Assembly (NCBI GenBank): GCA_003117195.1
Contig: BDSI01000001.1
Span: 2,022,164-2,086,163, forward strand
Direction: 5' to 3'
Origin: Eudorina sp. 2006-703-Eu-15
Lineage: Eukaryota; Chlorophyta; Chlorophyceae; Chlamydomonadales; Volvocaceae
Length of the DNA: 64,000 nt
Shown in pieces: positions 10,301-25,952 of the stretch; the stretch's first letter is position 1, and each line of letters opens with the position of its first letter. A program made the translations under genes and the position numbers. The notes under the pieces were generated by a model. The model worked only from the letters and a program-made list of their open reading frames with translations, did not search any database and had not been told where the DNA came from.

Positions 10301-12454
10301 CATCTGCTCCTCCAGCGCCCGGGTGATGGCCCCCTTGAAGGCCCCCACGGGGGCCAGCAGGCTGGACAGCGGCATCACGTCGGACAGGGGGGCCACCACG
10401 GCCGGGGAGGACAGCGCGGCGGCGGCGGCGGAGGCCCCCGGCCGCAGCTGCGGCTCCAGCATGGACACGTAGCGGACGGTGGGCTCCGCGGCGCGGACGT
10501 CGTGCAGACCCAGCTGCGGACGCGGGTGCGGGTTGAGGATGCGGAATGGCGGACTGTAGGCGACGTGGGTCAAAAAGGAACCGGACCCGGACTGGCGCAG
10601 GGACGGGACTCAACTTGCTTGCGTATGGCTGTGGGTTAGGGTTTCTCACGTCGATGTGATCAGGTGGCGAAATCCTCCCTCCCTCCCTCCCTCCCTCCCT
10701 CCCTGGGCCCCCCACAGTCCCGTGTCCGCACCCTGTTGGACATGGTGATGAGGGCGAACCGGGTGACGGGCGGCAGCGCCTCCAGGGCCGCCTCCAGGCT
10801 GCTGCGCACCAGCTCCAGGAACTCCTCCCCGGCGGCCGTGTCCACCAGCGCCACCACCACAGGCGCGGGGCCGGACACGGCGCCCTGCGCAGCAAAGGAA
10901 GGGGGGTATGGGAAATTGGTAGACATGGGGGGGGGGTGGCCGCGGGTGGTCGTCAGTGGTGGGAGGAGGTAGAGGCAGGAGCGCGGGGCCGCGTCAGGCG
11001 GATCGTGACTTGTGCACCTGACAGGATCCGCGGCCGGGGATTCCACACGTGGTGGTGACACACTGCGGGTAGCAGTTCTACCAACTCAGTCTGCTGTCCA
11101 CTTCGGCTCCCTTCAGCTCCTTGGCCTGGCGTCGCCAGGCCGTCAGAAGTGTAAAGCAAGGGCGGGCACGCAGGGTGGTGTGGGCGTCTCGACTCACTCC
11201 CTTGGTTCACCACCACCACCACCACCAGGTCCCCCCTTCCTTCGTGTCCGGGCGGGTTTAATCGCTGAGACGCTGACCCCTCGTCCCCCCTCCCGGCACC
11301 CACCGGATCGTGCTGCGCCGCCGGCGAGCCCTCCGGCGGCGGCATGGCCACCGGGATGGGTTCCTCCGCCAGCGTCTCAAACACTTCCGCCCGCACCTCC
11401 GGCAGCGACTGCAGCACTGCGGGGTCCAGGCGGTACCTGCGGGGGGGGGAGGTGCGAGACCACGCGGCATGGGTACCACACACCAGCGGAGGGACGGGGC
11501 AGTCAACAGCGCGCGACGGCATACCGCACCCGGCCCGGCCCACGCACCGGATCAGCCCGCGGGACGGAGACCCCCTCCACGCACACGCTCCTGACCAGCG
11601 CCCCGCCGACGGAAAGGGCCTCGAGCGCGCGGGCCTCTGGAGTGAGTCCCAAGGTACCAGTGTCGCCGGCGCCGGCGCCGCAGCCACTTCCCCGAGATGG
11701 GCGCCCAGGCCCCTCGCAGCCGCCCTGCCCCGTGCCCCCGTGCCTTGGAAGGAATGGAATTGAAAGACCGTCGCGACCCGCCCGCAGCCCCGTTGACACG
11801 CGGGCCCCTGGCGCCCTGCCCACCCGCCCGTCACCCAGCCCCCGCCGGCCCGGGCTTCACCGTTTTAGCTGCTGCGGCTTGAGCGCATTGTGGCGGTTGC
11901 ACAGCGAGCACACCCAGCCCGCGGTGTCGAAGACGCAGTAGCAGTTGATGTACCTGCGCGGGGCGGCCCCGGAGCCGCGGCCGTGAGCAATTCCGCGAGA
12001 TACACGCCAAAGCTTCACCCCATCTCACCCAACAAACACACGAAACAGCCCTGATCTTCCAGCGCGATAGGACTCGCTCTTCTGGGCTTGTTTTCGGCTT
12101 TGACCCGATTACGCCGCAGCCTGTCAGCCGACATGTCGGTCGGCCTGTTCGAATGGCCCCGACTCGCCCCCAGGGGCAATTTGATTTGGGTTTGGGAATT
12201 TTGAACCGTTGGTCTTCCCCATGATGCTTCGCCCCTTCCCCCCACCCCAGATACTCGTGGGGCAGCGCCACTCACGAATAGCACTGTGAGCATCTGGCGA
12301 TGGAGCTGCTCCGGGGTGCCGCCGCCTCCCCGCCAGCCGCCTCCTTCTCCGGGAGCCGGTGGAAGGGCTGCAGCACGCAACTGAAGGGCAGGCCGCTCTG
12401 CTCCTTCAGGCGACCTGGTGTCCGGCCAGGGACGGGGACATAGGAGATGACGAG
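3136..12454 (-). CDS. Sec23/Sec24-family COPII coat protein (divergent Sec23-like)
   Basis: Seventeen exons in consistent phase: 12454-12276, 11953-11861, 11436-11304, 10884-10732, 10513-10289, 9586-9368, 9001-8857, 8449-8265, 7765-7613, 7375-7210, 6804-6527, 6085-5984, 5635-5571, 5149-5104, 4799-4611, 4008-3895, 3453-3136 (about 920 residues). Domains in order: a beta-sandwich start (LVISYVPVPG, LPFSCVLQPF); a zinc finger RCSQCYS...GWVCSLCNRHN split by an intron; a vWA-like trunk (APVVVALVDTAAGEEFLELV, RFALITMSNR); LLLFLAG and CVDLFSVSHGAIGLKYLAPL; QRRLRVATYR of the beta-sandwich; a helical domain; and a gelsolin-like end (APPIFLLDAYILIM, VYYTSRCPPEVPF, FLDHVG). The family forms the inner COPII coat at ER exit sites. 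The divergence resembles the minor Sec23-like plant proteins, so the exact paralogue is uncertain. The intron after 5571 must use a GC donor. The first exon or start codon upstream of 12454 is not resolved. Confidence 0.85.
3778..3890. repeat. AGCCC/AGGCC pentamer minisatellite
   Basis: Interleaved copies of AGCCC and AGGCC in the intron between the last two Sec23-like exons. The array stops directly before exon 4008-3895. Read on the minus strand it gives a pseudo-protein of W-A-G-L repeats, which is not coding. Confidence 0.85.
4329..4608. repeat. CAGC tetramer and CCCACCGGCC composite repeat
   Basis: About 16 copies of CCAG/CAGC (4329-4394) pass into a higher-order array of CCCACC and GGCC units (4395-4608). 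The array ends at the donor of Sec23-like exon 4799-4611. A short CAGG run lies at 4122-4145. Intronic. Confidence 0.9.
4927..5085. repeat. 15-bp minisatellite CCCCTTCTTCCCCAG
   Basis: About ten near-identical 15-bp units in the Sec23-like intron between exons 5149-5104 and 4799-4611. The period is a multiple of three, so long pseudo-frames appear (Pro-Ser-Ser-Pro-Ala). It is not coding. Confidence 0.9.
6147..6190 (-). mobile_element. Short intronic insertion, copy 1 of the TATAGGAAATTGG family
   Basis: Plus-strand TTGGTAGACATATTCAAA continues as CTGCGCTGCTGCCA and CAAAGGTCC. Flanks GGCAGGAGGG (6137-6146) and GGCATGAGGG (6191-6200) match at nine of ten bases. The terminal TATAGGAAA seen in other copies is missing here. 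It lies in a Sec23-like intron. Confidence 0.6.
7077..7208. repeat. CCACCC/CAGCCA-rich low-complexity tract
   Basis: Irregular repeats of CCCACC, CAGCCA and CATCCA in the intron immediately before the donor of Sec23-like exon 7375-7210. Not coding. Confidence 0.75.
8000..8044 (-). mobile_element. Short intronic insertion, diverged copy 2
   Basis: ATTGGTGGACATGC, ACTGCGC and CAGAGCAAA align in order with the family core. Perfect 9-bp direct repeats AAGGGGAGC flank it (7991-7999 and 8045-8053). It is more diverged than the other copies. Intron of the Sec23-like gene. Confidence 0.55.
9641..9683 (-). mobile_element. Short intronic insertion, copy 3
   Basis: GGGTATAGAAAATTGGTAGA continues as CATTTCAAACTGCG and TTGCTGCCA. 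No clear flanking direct repeat was found. It lies in the Sec23-like intron upstream of exon 9586-9368. Confidence 0.65.
9905..9980. repeat. 16-bp CCCTCCCTCCCCGGCC tandem repeat
   Basis: Four to five copies in a Sec23-like intron, next to insertion copy 4. Confidence 0.85.
9993..10011 (-). mobile_element. Short intronic insertion, copy 4 (19 bp)
   Basis: GATAGGAAATTGGTAGACA is flanked without gap by perfect 11-bp direct repeats ACCGGAGGGGG (9982-9992 and 10012-10022). It is the shortest copy and the clearest case of a target-site duplication around only the terminal bases of the family. Confidence 0.7.
10907..10926 (-). mobile_element. Short intronic insertion, copy 5 (20 bp)
   Basis: TATGGGAAATTGGTAGACAT lies between G runs (10901-10906 and 10927-10932), only about 20 bp upstream, in gene sense, of the acceptor of Sec23-like exon 10884-10732. 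The flanking G6 repeat is too simple to prove a duplication. Confidence 0.55.
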
Positions 12455-13427
12455 CTGAGCATGACAGAGAACAAGTTGTGGGCGGGCGGGGTGTCAACGG
12501 CGCCGCCCATGGCTAGGGTGAACTGCTCGCGGGTATTGGTACGTTGCCCCTCAACTGGAAGGGAGGGCAGGGCCGCTTCGCCTGGGCTCACCCCAACAGC
12601 ATCACGCAGTTGCGCAAGCTGCTAGGTGTTCGGGCCGCATTTGGTTGCCAAATGGGGTTCCACGACGATGTGTCGCGACTGCACGTCACGGGGTGCGGTA
12701 CACGCTGCAGCTGTAGCAGGCCCACGCAGCGCAGAACATGACCCAAACACCAAGGACAACGCTTTGACCGGTGGGGACATGAAGATAAACCCATAACACC
12801 CGCGTTTGCGATGTCGTGGAGTTTCGGTCTGAACTGCGCTGGAAGATCAACCACGGGAGGGGTCACGCACCGTTGATAGGAAATCGCTTGAGAGTAAAAT
12901 CCACTTTCATGTCGATGTGATTTAATTAACCGCCACACCCAGATCTATTCGACGAAAACTCGATCAGCCTCGGAAGGTTGCACTTGTGTGCATTCCCAAA
13001 ATGGCTTTATGTTGCAGAACGAAGCTATATTACTCAATGATGCTGAAAGGCGAACTTTTCAAGTTGGGAACTGCCTCTCCAGGCAAACTCAATCCCTTAG
13101 GTTACCTTACGGCTTGAGAAATGATATGCAAAACTCTAACATAAATTCAATGCAAGCGTAAAACATGATTGTAACGTTCGTCCGTTTTGCAAACTGCATT
13201 CAGGGCAGTTGGGGTAACCGAAATACAGCACTGCGTTTAGTACAGAGCCCACCCGCTCTCACTCGACGCAATCCTTTTCGTTTTGCGCAGACTACGCATA
13301 CGTATAGAGTGCAGCTACGATACATCATTTGGAGTGCAGCTTTTATAATTGCCAGCGTCATACAGCCTATCTGTGGACCTGCTGCCTTCAACGCACAAGG
13401 ATTAAAGCGCTCTAAGCGACTGTCACC
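12455..13427. promoter_or_regulatory. Divergent intergenic region, AT-richer, between Sec23-like and BAR-like genes
   Basis: From about 12900 to 13560 the base composition falls to clearly lower GC than the rest of the window. The region separates two divergent genes and must hold the unresolved first exon of the Sec23-like gene and both promoters. I see no convincing TATA box and no conserved open frame. Confidence 0.45.
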
Positions 13428-16400
13428 ATGGGTTTATGGAAGCGGGTATCCGAAAAGGTGAGTTGCTGCTTGCTTCATGACTTTGGGAGGGCAGAAATGG
13501 CACTTGTCAAGCTGCTCAATTTTTTCTAAAGGACGTGTCGCTCGATATATATGTGTACGTGCGTGTTCTAGGGCGCCTCAGGAAACGGCATGCTGTTTGT
13601 TTCCCGTCGTTCCACAGCAACTGGTGTACTAGCCCACCTTCAGCACTTGCCACCTGTGCAGACTCTGCTTGTAGTAAAAATGTGAATTGTTTATATAGGC
13701 TGGAACGCAGGCCCATAGGCGCCCGCCAGTCCCATCGGAGTTCCAGGAAACTAGGTGCATCTTACTGAAAAGCGCGTATGCCCCCGTCACACCTTGCGTG
13801 ATCTTTGTCGTAGAACCTGTTTGCGTATTGAGCCTGCGGTTTCCGACACGACAACTATTGGCCGCGGGTGTGCCCGTCCCGTAGCCCGCTCCCCTGCCTG
13901 TCCAGCTGTCATATGCTCATGCCCTTTTAATGAGGCATGGCAGCAAATCGGGCAGCTTAACCCTTAGCCTTCACACACAGAGCTGCCCTGCCCACTCCCG
14001 CACCTGGACTGTGCAAAACCCGGCGACAATGGTTTTACCGCTAGGGTTTTATGACACCCCACTACCCCTCCCCCCGAAGACGCGACCCGTCCGTTCCTAC
14101 GCCACCACGCTGACCCGAACTCGCTCTCTCCCGACGTCATTCCTAACTCTCAACGTCCGCACAACTTTGTGCGCCCCTCATTTGAACCAACCCCAACAAT
14201 GTCCTATGGATCCCCTTATCCGCTTAGCGGGCCCCCCGCCTTTCGGTGGTCTCCCCTAAGTCCCTTGCTCTGGCAGTCAGTGGTGCCCAAGCATCCGCTA
14301 TGCTCCTCGCTTTCTGTGGTTGCGGTGCCCCGCAGACCAAACAGGCCATCGGCCTGAAGGCCACAACCCCCGACTGGAAGCCCACCTCAAACGCCCGCAA
14401 CCTGGCGATGATTGAGGAGGCCCGTCGCTTCTCTAAACAACTTAAAACGCTGCACCAGGAGCTGCGGGACCTGGAGAGCAAGATCTCAGGTGAGGGAGGT
14501 GCTTCGAGGGAGGGGCGGCGGCGGAAGAGGCGCGGCGGGTCTGGTGCCTCGGGGGGGGGAGGGCGCGTCGCGTCCCGGCGTGGGGGGGAGGGGAAATAGG
14601 AAATTGGTAGACATATTCACGGGGTGTGGGGGGGATTGGCTGCGCGGTGGCAACCGGACCGGCAGCAGGGCCCCTGATGCTGTATGAATGGATCATCTGG
14701 GCTTCCCGGTCTCGGGTCGTCAAGTCCCGGATCCGCATCTTATAGTCCCGGATCCGGATCCGAAAGCCTTGGATCCGACTCAGACCCGGCGGCCACCAGT
14801 ACCGCGCGAATGAATGAACCCGCGCCTGCGATCTTTCCGCTGGCAGGTAACATGACGGTGCTGAAGAGCGTCCTCGGCTCGCCCCTGCCGAGGGTGTACG
14901 AGATGTCGGACAAGGGCGCTGTACCGGTGGACAAGGATTCCTCGATGGTGGGCACCGGCGTGTCCTTCGAAGTGCTGACCACCACCGCCGCCTCCCTCAA
15001 GGACAAGCTGCAGCAGGAGGTGAGGGGTGCGAGGGTGCGGCGGGTGCGTAAAGGGAACTGAGCTGCAAAAAGAGCGGAGCGAGTCCGGGGTGTGTGTGGG
15101 TGGGTGGGTGTGCCGTGCCGTGCCGTGTTCACCGCCGGAGCAAGGCGGCCAGGGAGGTTATACACGGTCCTGAGGTTGATTGAGTCCTTCATGCGCGCAC
15201 ACCTGCCGTTGCGCTCGTCATCAAGGTTCAGGAGGGTGAGGAAAAGAAAGTCTGTTTCGCGCTTGATGAACCAACCAGCTGCACCCCGCGAGGCGACTCT
15301 CTCGGACCCACATCGAGAAGCTGCGTCTGGGGGGTTGGGGGCCGCAACGTGCCTTGGTCCCCGCGCCCGCCTCCTTCGCGGCCGAGCCCGCCCGGAGCCC
15401 CGGCTGTTGCCTGACCCGCGTGCTGTGACGTTCTCAGTCGGCGGTGTGTGGCCCTCGGAGTCACGTTGGTGCGCCTTGTGCTCCCGCCCCTCGTTGCTCA
15501 ACTGCAGGTGCTCCTGCCCCTGGACCAGTGGCAAGCGGCCTACCGCATGATTAAGGTGCGAATGCGGGCTGGAGGAGGTGTTGCCAGGCAGGCCCCAAGC
15601 AGGTTTCGACGCCCCGCAAACCTGGTGCGGCAGCAGCTGTGCTTGCCGGTGGCGTCGCGTCGAGGGCCGTGGGCACTGACATGGAAGAAGGAATTTCCTT
15701 ACCTGGGCCGTGGATACTGGGCCTGGGCCGTTGGGACTGGGGCCTGGGCCGTGAGGATATGGAAGACGAAATTTTCTCACTTGGTTGAGGGGCTCTATGC
15801 ACCATGACGGGTGCTAGGGGCTCTATGCACCATTACGGGTGCTATGGCCGTCTCCGCTCACTACTCGCGGCCGGGGTCTCACGCCCAGGCCTGGGCGCAC
15901 GAGGGGGCGGAGCTACAGCCTCCCCGCCCGCACAGGTCCGTAGGGTGTTGTGGTGGATGAGTCCACACCCGCGTGGTGACCCCAGCCCCGACCCACACGT
16001 GTGCACCCCCCGACCCACATCCCGACATCCGATAGCAACGCAACCTCAAGTGTGAGCAGCTACGACTGGAGCTGGACGCCCAGCGGCGGGACACGTCTGC
16101 CATGGCGGGTGGGTGGCAGGGAAGGGCCAGGGGTCCGGCGGGGGGCCGGGGATTATAGGAAATTTGTAGACATATTCAAACTGCGCTGGGGGGTAGTGTA
16201 GTTGCTCTCTCTTTTACACGTGAAACCAGGGGCCTGGTGCACGGGCTGAGACCACCATGCCGTTGGAGCAAACGACCTCCTTCATACCGCGACCTTGTCG
16301 ACCTTCATACCGCGGCAGCAAACGACCACCTCCATGGCCATATCGTGCTCCGTCGCGAACGCATACGGTACACCGTCGGATGTGGTGTGTGTGTCAGTCA

Positions 16401-18500
16401 GGGTTTCTTCGCTCAACATCGCGACCACCCCGCTTGCCACCGACATCATCCAACACTTGTCCCTCTGGCCCCTATTTTGCCCTCGCTCGTCGGGGCTTGT
16501 TCTTTTTTCCCATCCCCATCGCCATCCCCACCACCACCACCATCTTGAACATGACCAGATGCCTTGACTTTTCCACATGTGTGCAGTGAGCCTGGAGAAG
16601 ATGAAGACCAGGGCACACGCAGCCGATGCGGGTGTGGAGGCCTCATCCAAGTCGGCGGGAGCCGCCGCGGGGCCCACGGGCGCCAGCAACAAGCTGGAGG
16701 ATGCGGAGTTTAAGCTGCAAAAGGAGGAGGACAAGGTCTCACGTAAGTGGCTAGCTAGGAAGGGGAGGGGCATGAGCTCCGCGTGTGAGCCTCGTCCCGG
16801 GGTTGGGACAGAGCGATCTCCGGGTTGGACGCCGCCCCTTTGCTTCATTCATTGGGGGTCTGCCAAGGACCCGTCCAGGACCGGCCGCGCGGCCCCGCGA
16901 CCGCCCCCCCCCCCTGGGGGCTGGTTTGGTCCCGGCATCCCTGCGGGCGCAACCCCCCCCCCCCGCCCACGTATCGGTTCCCCAATCCATACCCCCCCCG
17001 CCCAGGCCGGCTACAATCTGGTCCGCGCAGACTGTAGCCCGTCGTTTGCATACACATCCATCCGCCTTCTTCAACCTTCTTCAACCTTCTTCAACCTTCT
17101 TCAACCTCCGCCCGCCCTGATTACGGTACACCGTCTGGCCCACGAAACCATCCCCCTCCCGTGAACTAACAATCCCGTGTCTGCGCTGTCGGGACCCTGG
17201 GGAGAGGGGAAGAGCCGCCTTTGAACTACCGTGATACAGCTGACACTGCAACCGGCACGGACATGGCCGCGCACGCCGGACATTACGGTCCGGATCCAGG
17301 TCCCGATCCTCGGACATCTGCTGGAGGAGGGAGGCAGCGTTTTCCATGGCACTCAAACTCCCTCGTCCCGGCCCCGCCTGCTGCCTCCCTTGCGTCCAGG
17401 CCTGACCCAGCGCTACAAGGACATTGAGGAGGAGGTGTACACGGCGCTTCTGACCCTCATCAACGACACCAAGGTGCTCAAACAGTACGCGGCCACCGCC
17501 CTCGTGGTCTTCCAGGTGAGCTGGGGAGGGGAGGGGAGGGGAGCGAAAACAACCCAAAAGAGGGGTGTGGGCAGGGCAGCGGGATGGGACATGGCTGGAC
17601 GATGGGGGCGGCCTTGGGGCAGGGAGGCGCGGCCTTTTAGCCCTTCTTGAAACACTTCCCCAGCATGTTTCAATGGACGCGCACACCGTCGTATGTGTGT
17701 GATTGCGGCACTCGAAGGAAATACATCCCGCAACATGGCACGACCTGCGCCCGCAGTCCCCGCGTCCTCTGGCCGCGCCCCTTCCCATTAGTACAGTATC
17801 CGACCGGATCTTAACTTTGGTCTCTCGCTGCACCGCAGTATCAATATGTCGTATCGTACGATTTTCCTGTACCTTACTGTACCATGTCTGCTCTCCGCAG
17901 CACGCGTTCGCCCAGGCGCACACCGCGTTTGGCTCTGGGGAGCTGCCGGTGGAGCCGCCGCGGACCGCCGTCAGTGCCTCCACCCCCAACCCCATGACGA
18001 AGCAGCGCTCCATGGCCAGTGAGGCGGCCTCGCCGCCGTCGGCAGGTGGGGCTAGGGGCTTGGATCGTTTGATGGGGGGGTGGTTAAAAAAGAAACAGCC
18101 CAGACACACACACACATTTGATGGGGGGGTTGCGGGTGGAAGGGTATAGGAAACTGATAGGCACATTCAAATTGCGGTGCTGCCAGAGCAAAAGTCCGGT
18201 GAAGAATCAACTGTACCAGGAGCTTTCTCGGGTGGAAGGAAGGGTGGACTGGGTGGGTCTGGCCGCTGTTGTAAGTCCTCATACCGGTCGCATCACCCGA
18301 CTCCCTTGACCCACCCGGATCTCCCAACTCTTCCCCGTACTTGGATCTTGGATCTCACAGGCAGGGCCGGTCCCGAGACGCCCGAGCAGGCGCTGCCGCC
18401 CTCCACCACCCCCGCGGGGGTCCGGGCAGCTCCATCCTGGTACCTGGAGGCCAAGGAAAAGGCGCAGCCCATGCAGTACGACAGCGACGACGAGCATTGA
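13428..18500 (+). CDS. BAR-like coiled-coil protein
   Basis: Nine exons, all in phase: 13428-13457, 14336-14489, 14847-15019, 15508-15555, 16036-16108, 16587-16742, 17400-17515, 17901-18045, 18361-18500 (344 residues). The start CACCATGGG has a strong context and encodes MGLWKRVSEK. Then follow long amphipathic helices: ARNLAMIEEARRFSKQLKTL, LKCEQLRLELDAQRRDTSA, a basic/acidic segment with NKLEDAEFKLQKEEDKVS, and YKDIEEEVYTALLTLINDTK leading to FQHAFAQAHTAF. The three-helix layout, the LEDAE.K...ED.V pattern and the W-K-R start resemble BAR-domain proteins, which bind and bend membranes. The C-terminus is Pro/Ser-rich and ends in acidic DSDDEH. The BAR assignment is an inference from pattern. 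An alternative is a generic coiled-coil protein. Introns carry insertion copies 6-8 and tandem repeats. Confidence 0.7.
14590..14625 (-). mobile_element. Short intronic insertion, copy 6
   Basis: GGGGAAATAGGAAATTGG continues with TAGACATATTCA. It is flanked by perfect 10-bp direct repeats GTGGGGGGGA (14580-14589 and 14626-14635). Second intron of the BAR-like gene; the element sense is antisense to the gene. Confidence 0.7.
15789..15844. repeat. 28-bp tandem duplication
   Basis: Two adjacent copies (15789-15816, 15817-15844) beginning GGGGCTCTATGCACCAT differ by a single base (G to T). They lie in the BAR-like intron after exon 15508-15555. Just upstream (15701-15762) GGGCCTGGGCCGT-like units occur three times. 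Confidence 0.9.
16154..16187 (-). mobile_element. Short intronic insertion, copy 7
   Basis: TATAGGAAATTTGTAGACAT continues as ATTCAAACTGCGCT. Only a short G run is shared by the flanks, so a target duplication is not shown. BAR-like intron. Confidence 0.6.
17064..17108. repeat. 10-bp TTCTTCAACC tandem repeat
   Basis: About four and a half copies in the BAR-like intron before exon 17400-17515. Confidence 0.9.
18144..18228 (-). mobile_element. Longest short intronic insertion, copy 8 (85 bp)
   Basis: GTATAGGAAACTGATAGGCA is followed by ATTCAAATTGCGG, TGCTGCCAGAGCAAAAGTCC and about 35 further bases. Perfect 11-bp direct repeats CGGGTGGAAGG flank it (18133-18143 and 18229-18239). The internal CAAA.GTCCGG block is shared with copy 1, which extends the common core to about 55 bp. 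Last intron of the BAR-like gene. Confidence 0.7.
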
Positions 18501-21500
18501 GCGCGACCCGAGGGTCGGCCGGGCCCCCGGGTGCCGTCGTGGCGGGGTAACCGACCTGCAGGCGAGGCAGGGTCCTGGCGCTGGGGTCGGTCCGAAGGAG
18601 CAAAGGCGCGATGTGAGATGGCAGGGTGGCATGCTGGGTGGGTGGGTGACTCGGTGACGGAGAAGGAGGTTGCCTTGGCGTCCGTCGTGCCGTGTGCACA
18701 GGCATCCGGCGGGAATCCTGGCGCGTTCTGTCTTCTGGATATCCCGACGGCGTTGAAACGCCTCAACGGCGCCACAGCGACGGCGCTTCAGATGTGTTCG
18801 ATGGAGGTCCGGTGACCCGCCTGTACTGCATGTGTTTCCGCGTCTCTCGGCTCCGAATCCCGGTCCCTCGGAGAAAGAATTGGAAGCTGCTTCGCGATCC
18901 TGACCTTCGCGAGCTGGGCGCTACTGCTGCTGCTGCTACTACTACTGCTGCTGCTGCCATTAGGGCCGCGAGCGAGTCATCAAGAGGCTTTGCCAGCGGG
19001 GAGGCGGCCCTGCGCGTGGTTGGGTAATGGCGCGCCTGCCGTCGGTGCGGCGCCGCAGTTTCCTCCGCTGATGTGCAGGGGCCTGAGCGGGGTGTGTGGT
19101 TCATGCCCTGGCGGAATGCGAGTACGGTAGGAGGGAACGACTGGGTGCCGTTGCTGTCACGGCCCTTGGGGGCCTCTGATGACGGCGAGTTTCGGAGACG
19201 CAGCAAGTCTCACCCAAGGTACCCTGCTCATCCTTACCACCGCTGGACGCCAAACCCTCCAAGAGTAACACCCAACGGCATGTTTGAAGCCGTGGGGAAA
19301 GGTACGACTGCAACCAGGCGGCCTGGACATCATGTCAGACACCGTAGGTTGACGGCGGCACACACGGGCGGGTCTCTTATCTAAACTCACGTGCGACAGA
19401 ACTCTGTCCGTGTACAGGCAGGGTGAGCCGGGGCGTGCGCGCGGGTGCTGTGTGAGCTTTGGCCCTATTGCTGTGTATGTGATATGGGGTGGGGTGGGGT
19501 GGGACGGGCTGGGGAGAAGAAGAAGTTTGCTCAGCGGATCCCTGCCGGAGATGCAAAGGGCAACGTGCAGGGCGCACATAAAGAGCTCCAGCCCCTTGAC
19601 GCGCGAGCGGCGGAAACCTCGATGATGTGCACTGGGGGGGGAAGTACTGGGGAATGGTGTGTGAGCACTGGGAGTATTGTTGTGCAAGGGTGTCGACGCT
19701 GAGGAGGTGGGCGTTTCACTTCTGTTTTGAGGGGAGCTGGCGAGGGCCCCGACATGGCGGGTTTGGAAACGGCTTCGCAGGTTGCAGGGAGGGCGGCGGT
19801 CTCGTGGGAAGGTAGTGGCTGGGCTGAGTGGCACTGGCCCGGGGTGTGGATCAGGCGGGCAACAAGGGTGACGAGGTCGCGAAAATGGTGTTGGCGATCT
19901 GAAAGCGAGACTTGAGGCGTCGCAGCGGTGCTGAAGCGCAGGAGGGCAGGAGGGAATTATTTTGTGGCGGTTTTGTGAGCGCAGGCGGGTTCCAACTGCC
20001 CCGCAGGAAGGCAGGGGTCCTTTGCCGACATCGGTATGACCCTTGGCGATTGTAGCAGGAGGAAGGGGGGGCCGGGAGGACAGCTGCAGGAGGGGGGGCG
20101 GGGAGAGGGGGGTTGGCGGTCGCAGGAGGTAAGGGGGAGGGGACACGGGAGGGAGGGCGGCAGGTGACATAAGAGCGAGCGCGCCCTGTTTACACTTTGC
20201 GTATGCAAGCTTTCCGTTGATCTCGGTGGCAGGACTGTGCTGCCGTACATGTTGATACAGTTGGTCGTACACGCCGCGTTGAGGGCCTCCTCCTCCTCCA
20301 CGGAGTTGAGAAGGGGACGGAGGGGGGTTGTTTGTGGTGGCGTAGGTTGGAATTGGGGGTGCGAGAGGGTCGAGTTGACGGTTGTGGCTTTTGTGGGGCT
20401 GCCAGGCAGAGATGGATGCGGACATACGGCGGGGACACGGCGGCAGCGCTGATGGTGATGGTGGGGATTGCTCTGCTGCTCATGCTCACACGAAGGCGCT
20501 GCCTTCGTGGTGTCAAAACGCTTCGAAGCGCGATGCTGCATCCCGTCGGTAACTGTACACAGGGGGAGGATGTGGTATCACACTGTTGTGCTGCGGGTCC
20601 GCTCCACGCCCGGCGGGTCGAGAGGTCGAGGGTGCCGTTGCCCCCCGTTGCTGCGGTTTCGTGTACTCGATATATAAATGACCGTCGTACATGGCGGGCT
20701 GCCGTCGTACAAACCGCACGTAGCGCTGGCGTTGTGTGCTTTACAAAGAGGCACCGCCGCCTGAGCACGCAATCCAGCACGTGTGTGAGTGGGTGGGCAA
20801 AAGTGTATTTGTAAAGAATATAAGAAATGTAGTCGCGTGAATGCGGTGGGCGGATCGGGGCGGGGTAGCCTGCCTCTACAAGGACACGGAGGTAGGGGAG
20901 CTGAGGTCATTTCCCTAGTGCTCCGGGACAGGTTTAGGAAAGGGCGGGGTTCCGCGGCGGCTAGAGAGGTGTCGCGGAGTTGTTTCCGCGAACGCTGTGG
21001 CGCTAGCAGCGCAGCGCACCCGGGAGGGGTCCTGGTCCTCACCTCCGCACCCGGACCTCCGCTGCCTGCCCCGCTTCCGACACCGCCAACACCGCTCAAC
21101 AGGACGGAACCAAGGCCATGCATCCTCCATCGGTCCTGGCCTAGACACTCTCCTCGCCACCTCTCACTCCCCTCCCGCTTCCCCCCCCACACACACAGCG
21201 CTTGGGCGGTTCTGGGCGGGTTTAATTTTGTCATTAAACACACCCACCTCACCTCAGCCCTACGATCCGCCTCAGCCCTGAACCCCTGACAGACCACCAC
21301 ACCCCCCTCCGATCCATTTCGAATCCATCCAGTCCCGGGGCATGACGGGCACATGACGGATGCCCCGCCGTGACCCATGTGCGGCGCAGCCCCGCGGCCG
21401 CGGGCGGTAAGGAGGTTGGGGTACGAGCAGCCCCGGGGCCATGAGGAGTGCAGCTGGGCCAAGTGGCCAGGTCGCCCGCTGCCGAGGGCGTCCCGCCTCG

Positions 21501-21653
21501 CTCCTCCCGGCATCGGGCAGCGGGGGGCCGTGCTCGCGAAGGGCTTTCCCCCCGCGTTCATCACTCATTCAGAATGGGCGCCACTGGAGGGGGGCCCAGC
21601 TTCTTGGCTGCTGCTGCCTGGGGTCTGCTGCCTGGGGCGCAGCGGTTGCGTCG
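18501..21653. other. Convergent gap, no confident gene
   Basis: The region lies between the 3' ends of the BAR-like (+) and RNF32-like (-) genes. A 422-codon minus-strand frame spans 19157-20425. It holds two stretches that look protein-like: GVYDQLYQHVRQHSPATEI near 20285 and KGLELFMCALHVALCISGRD near 19560. It is otherwise Pro/His-rich, lacks a phased exon series and matches nothing I know. A plus-strand stretch KKFAQRIPAGDAKGNVQGAH near 19530 competes with it. A minor, degraded or non-coding transcript cannot be excluded. CTG/CTA triplets occur at 18929-18957. Confidence 0.4.

Positions 21654-25952
<4,299 letters not shown>

Noticed and set aside
19157..20425. 422-codon minus-strand frame as a confident gene
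   Set aside because: Only two short stretches look protein-like; the rest is low-complexity, no phased exon set is found and an opposite-strand stretch competes.
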